Shown here one piece after another: positions 6,564 through 6,906 of a stretch of 6,906 bases of DNA (position 1 is the stretch's first letter; each line of letters begins with the position of its first letter). The stretch covers positions 1 to 6,906 of the forward strand of contig JACPHL010000141.1 in NCBI GenBank assembly GCA_016188625.1. The letters run 5' to 3'. The DNA is from Candidatus Rokuibacteriota bacterium (lineage in GTDB: Bacteria; Methylomirabilota; Methylomirabilia; Rokubacteriales; JACPHL01). The notes under the pieces were generated by a model. That model was not told the DNA's origin, did no database searches, and worked only from the letters and a program-made list of their open reading frames with translations. A program made the position numbers and the translations under genes.

Positions 6564-6761
6564 ATGTTCGGAGTGCTCGGTCTGTTCGGCCCGTTCGGCA
6601 CCCAGGAACTCCTGATCATCCTGGTCATCGTGATGCTCCTGTTCGGGGCGAGCAAGATCCCGGAGCTCGCCCGGAGCCTCGGCATGGCAGCGCACCATTG
6701 TTTCTTGTATTACTTAATACTTTATTGCATTAGTTTGATGAACAATGATTACAAAATGTGA
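6564..6761 (+). pseudogene. tatA: tatA/tatE-type Tat translocase subunit, 5' part only, joined to foreign DNA
   Basis: TatA forms the membrane part of the twin-arginine export channel. Residues 1-40 are typical: a short N-terminus (MFGVLGLFGPFGTQE), a single membrane helix LLIILVIVMLLFG (residues 16-28), the hinge after FG and the start of the amphipathic helix, SKIPELARSLG (30-40). The family would continue with a lysine-rich stretch such as KGIREFKK. Instead, at 6684 the frame enters AT-rich DNA and reads MAAHHCFLYYLILYCISLMNN... to a TGA at 6759-6761. The start has GGAG 5 nt upstream and a strong promoter. The real gene is therefore cut after 40 codons, either by an insertion or by a false assembly join. 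TatA rather than TatB is favoured by the short N-terminus and LLLFG-KIPELARSLG pattern, but the missing C-terminus limits certainty. Confidence 0.8.
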
Positions 6762-6906
6762 ATCATATACGATCATTAAGCAGCAAAATAGTACAATAGA
6801 GGCTATGTACACTCATACGTCCTTCCCGGACTCCACGAGGGCACCCTCATGATCGGAACATCCCTGCGAATGCGTCGGCTCGGCCATGAGGGACTCTATG
6901 TCCTAA
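6684..6906. other. AT-rich, palindrome-dense segment of foreign origin
   Basis: Base composition changes abruptly here; I counted 15 G/C in the 60 bases 6721-6780 (25%), against roughly 70% elsewhere. Small inverted repeats are dense: CATTGTT/AACAATG (6696-6702 with 6741-6747), the near-palindrome GTATTACTTAATAC (6707-6720), a stem GTAC-ATAG/CTAT-GTAC with one bulge (6791-6810), GTCC/GGAC (6819-6831), GAGGG/CCCTC (6837-6848), CCCTCATG/CATGAGGG (6844-6851 with 6885-6892) and GGAC/GTCC (6891-6903). GC rises again from about 6815. No transposase motif is visible. It may be the end of an inserted element, an intergenic region of another genome joined by misassembly, or a structured RNA region. 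Confidence 0.55.
6849..6906 (+). CDS. Possible start of an unidentified gene, running off the window
   Basis: An ATG at 6849 with GAGGG 7 nt upstream opens a frame that stays open to the window end, reading MIGTSLRMRRLGHEGLYVL. This is too short to identify; the MIG-x-S-(L/I)R-(M/L)-RR(L/I) pattern is faintly like the N-terminus of class I aldolase-family proteins, which I would not rely on. The same frame is open back to about 6792, so the start is unsure. GC is moderate, unlike the genes before 6684, so it would belong to the foreign segment. Confidence 0.2.
   Translation, partial: MIGTSLRMRRLGHEGLYVL

Noticed and set aside
4257-6698. Minus-strand open frame of 813 codons opposite selB
   Set aside because: Same composition artefact; it mirrors selB codons and even crosses the hairpin string and the tatA start, with no recognisable domain.
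6813-6904. Short minus-strand open frame at the window end
   Set aside because: It is bounded by stops on both sides, only about 24 residues from its first ATG, and matches nothing recognisable.

Overview
The window is a GC-rich bacterial chromosomal segment holding a complete selenocysteine (Sec) decoding core: selC (tRNA-Sec, anticodon UCA), selA and selB. The coding DNA is roughly 70% GC by eye, with GTG starts on selA and selB. A lipobox lipoprotein and a TatA start point to a GC-rich, probably diderm bacterium. A DUF3105 protein next to Sec genes at this GC reminds me of Rokubacteria/Methylomirabilota-type genomes, but that placement is inference and GC-rich Deltaproteobacteria are not excluded.

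Layout. (1) A leader with a good sigma70-type promoter (77-105) and a structured 5'UTR precedes a U32-family protein with four likely Fe-S cysteines (209-1297). (2) A near-copy of that promoter (1347-1376) sits directly before selC (1401-1498). (3) A third promoter (1534-1563) heads a compact run of genes: a DUF3105 membrane protein broken by an internal deletion and frameshift, a small lipoprotein, an unrecognised 99-aa protein, selA and selB (ending 6278). Gaps in this run are 8 nt or less, or the genes overlap. (4) A 285-nt intergenic region carries a string of five tight GC-rich hairpins and then a consensus-like promoter for tatA. (5) tatA reads normally for 40 codons. It then runs abruptly, at about 6684, into AT-rich DNA (25% GC over 6721-6780) that is dense in small inverted repeats and ends in a possible start of another reading frame. 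That junction is either an assembly chimera or the edge of an insertion.

How it works together. selC gives tRNA-Sec. After serylation, SelA converts Ser-tRNA-Sec to Sec-tRNA-Sec using selenophosphate, and SelB delivers it to in-frame UGA codons that carry a SECIS hairpin. No selD and no recognisable selenoprotein gene lies in the window, so both must be elsewhere. The U32 gene shares its promoter type with selC and may be co-expressed with it. I found no clearly new multi-gene system. The points most worth following are the duplicated promoter cassette, the DUF3105 deletion that fuses its frame to the lipoprotein, the hairpin string, and the foreign tail in tatA.
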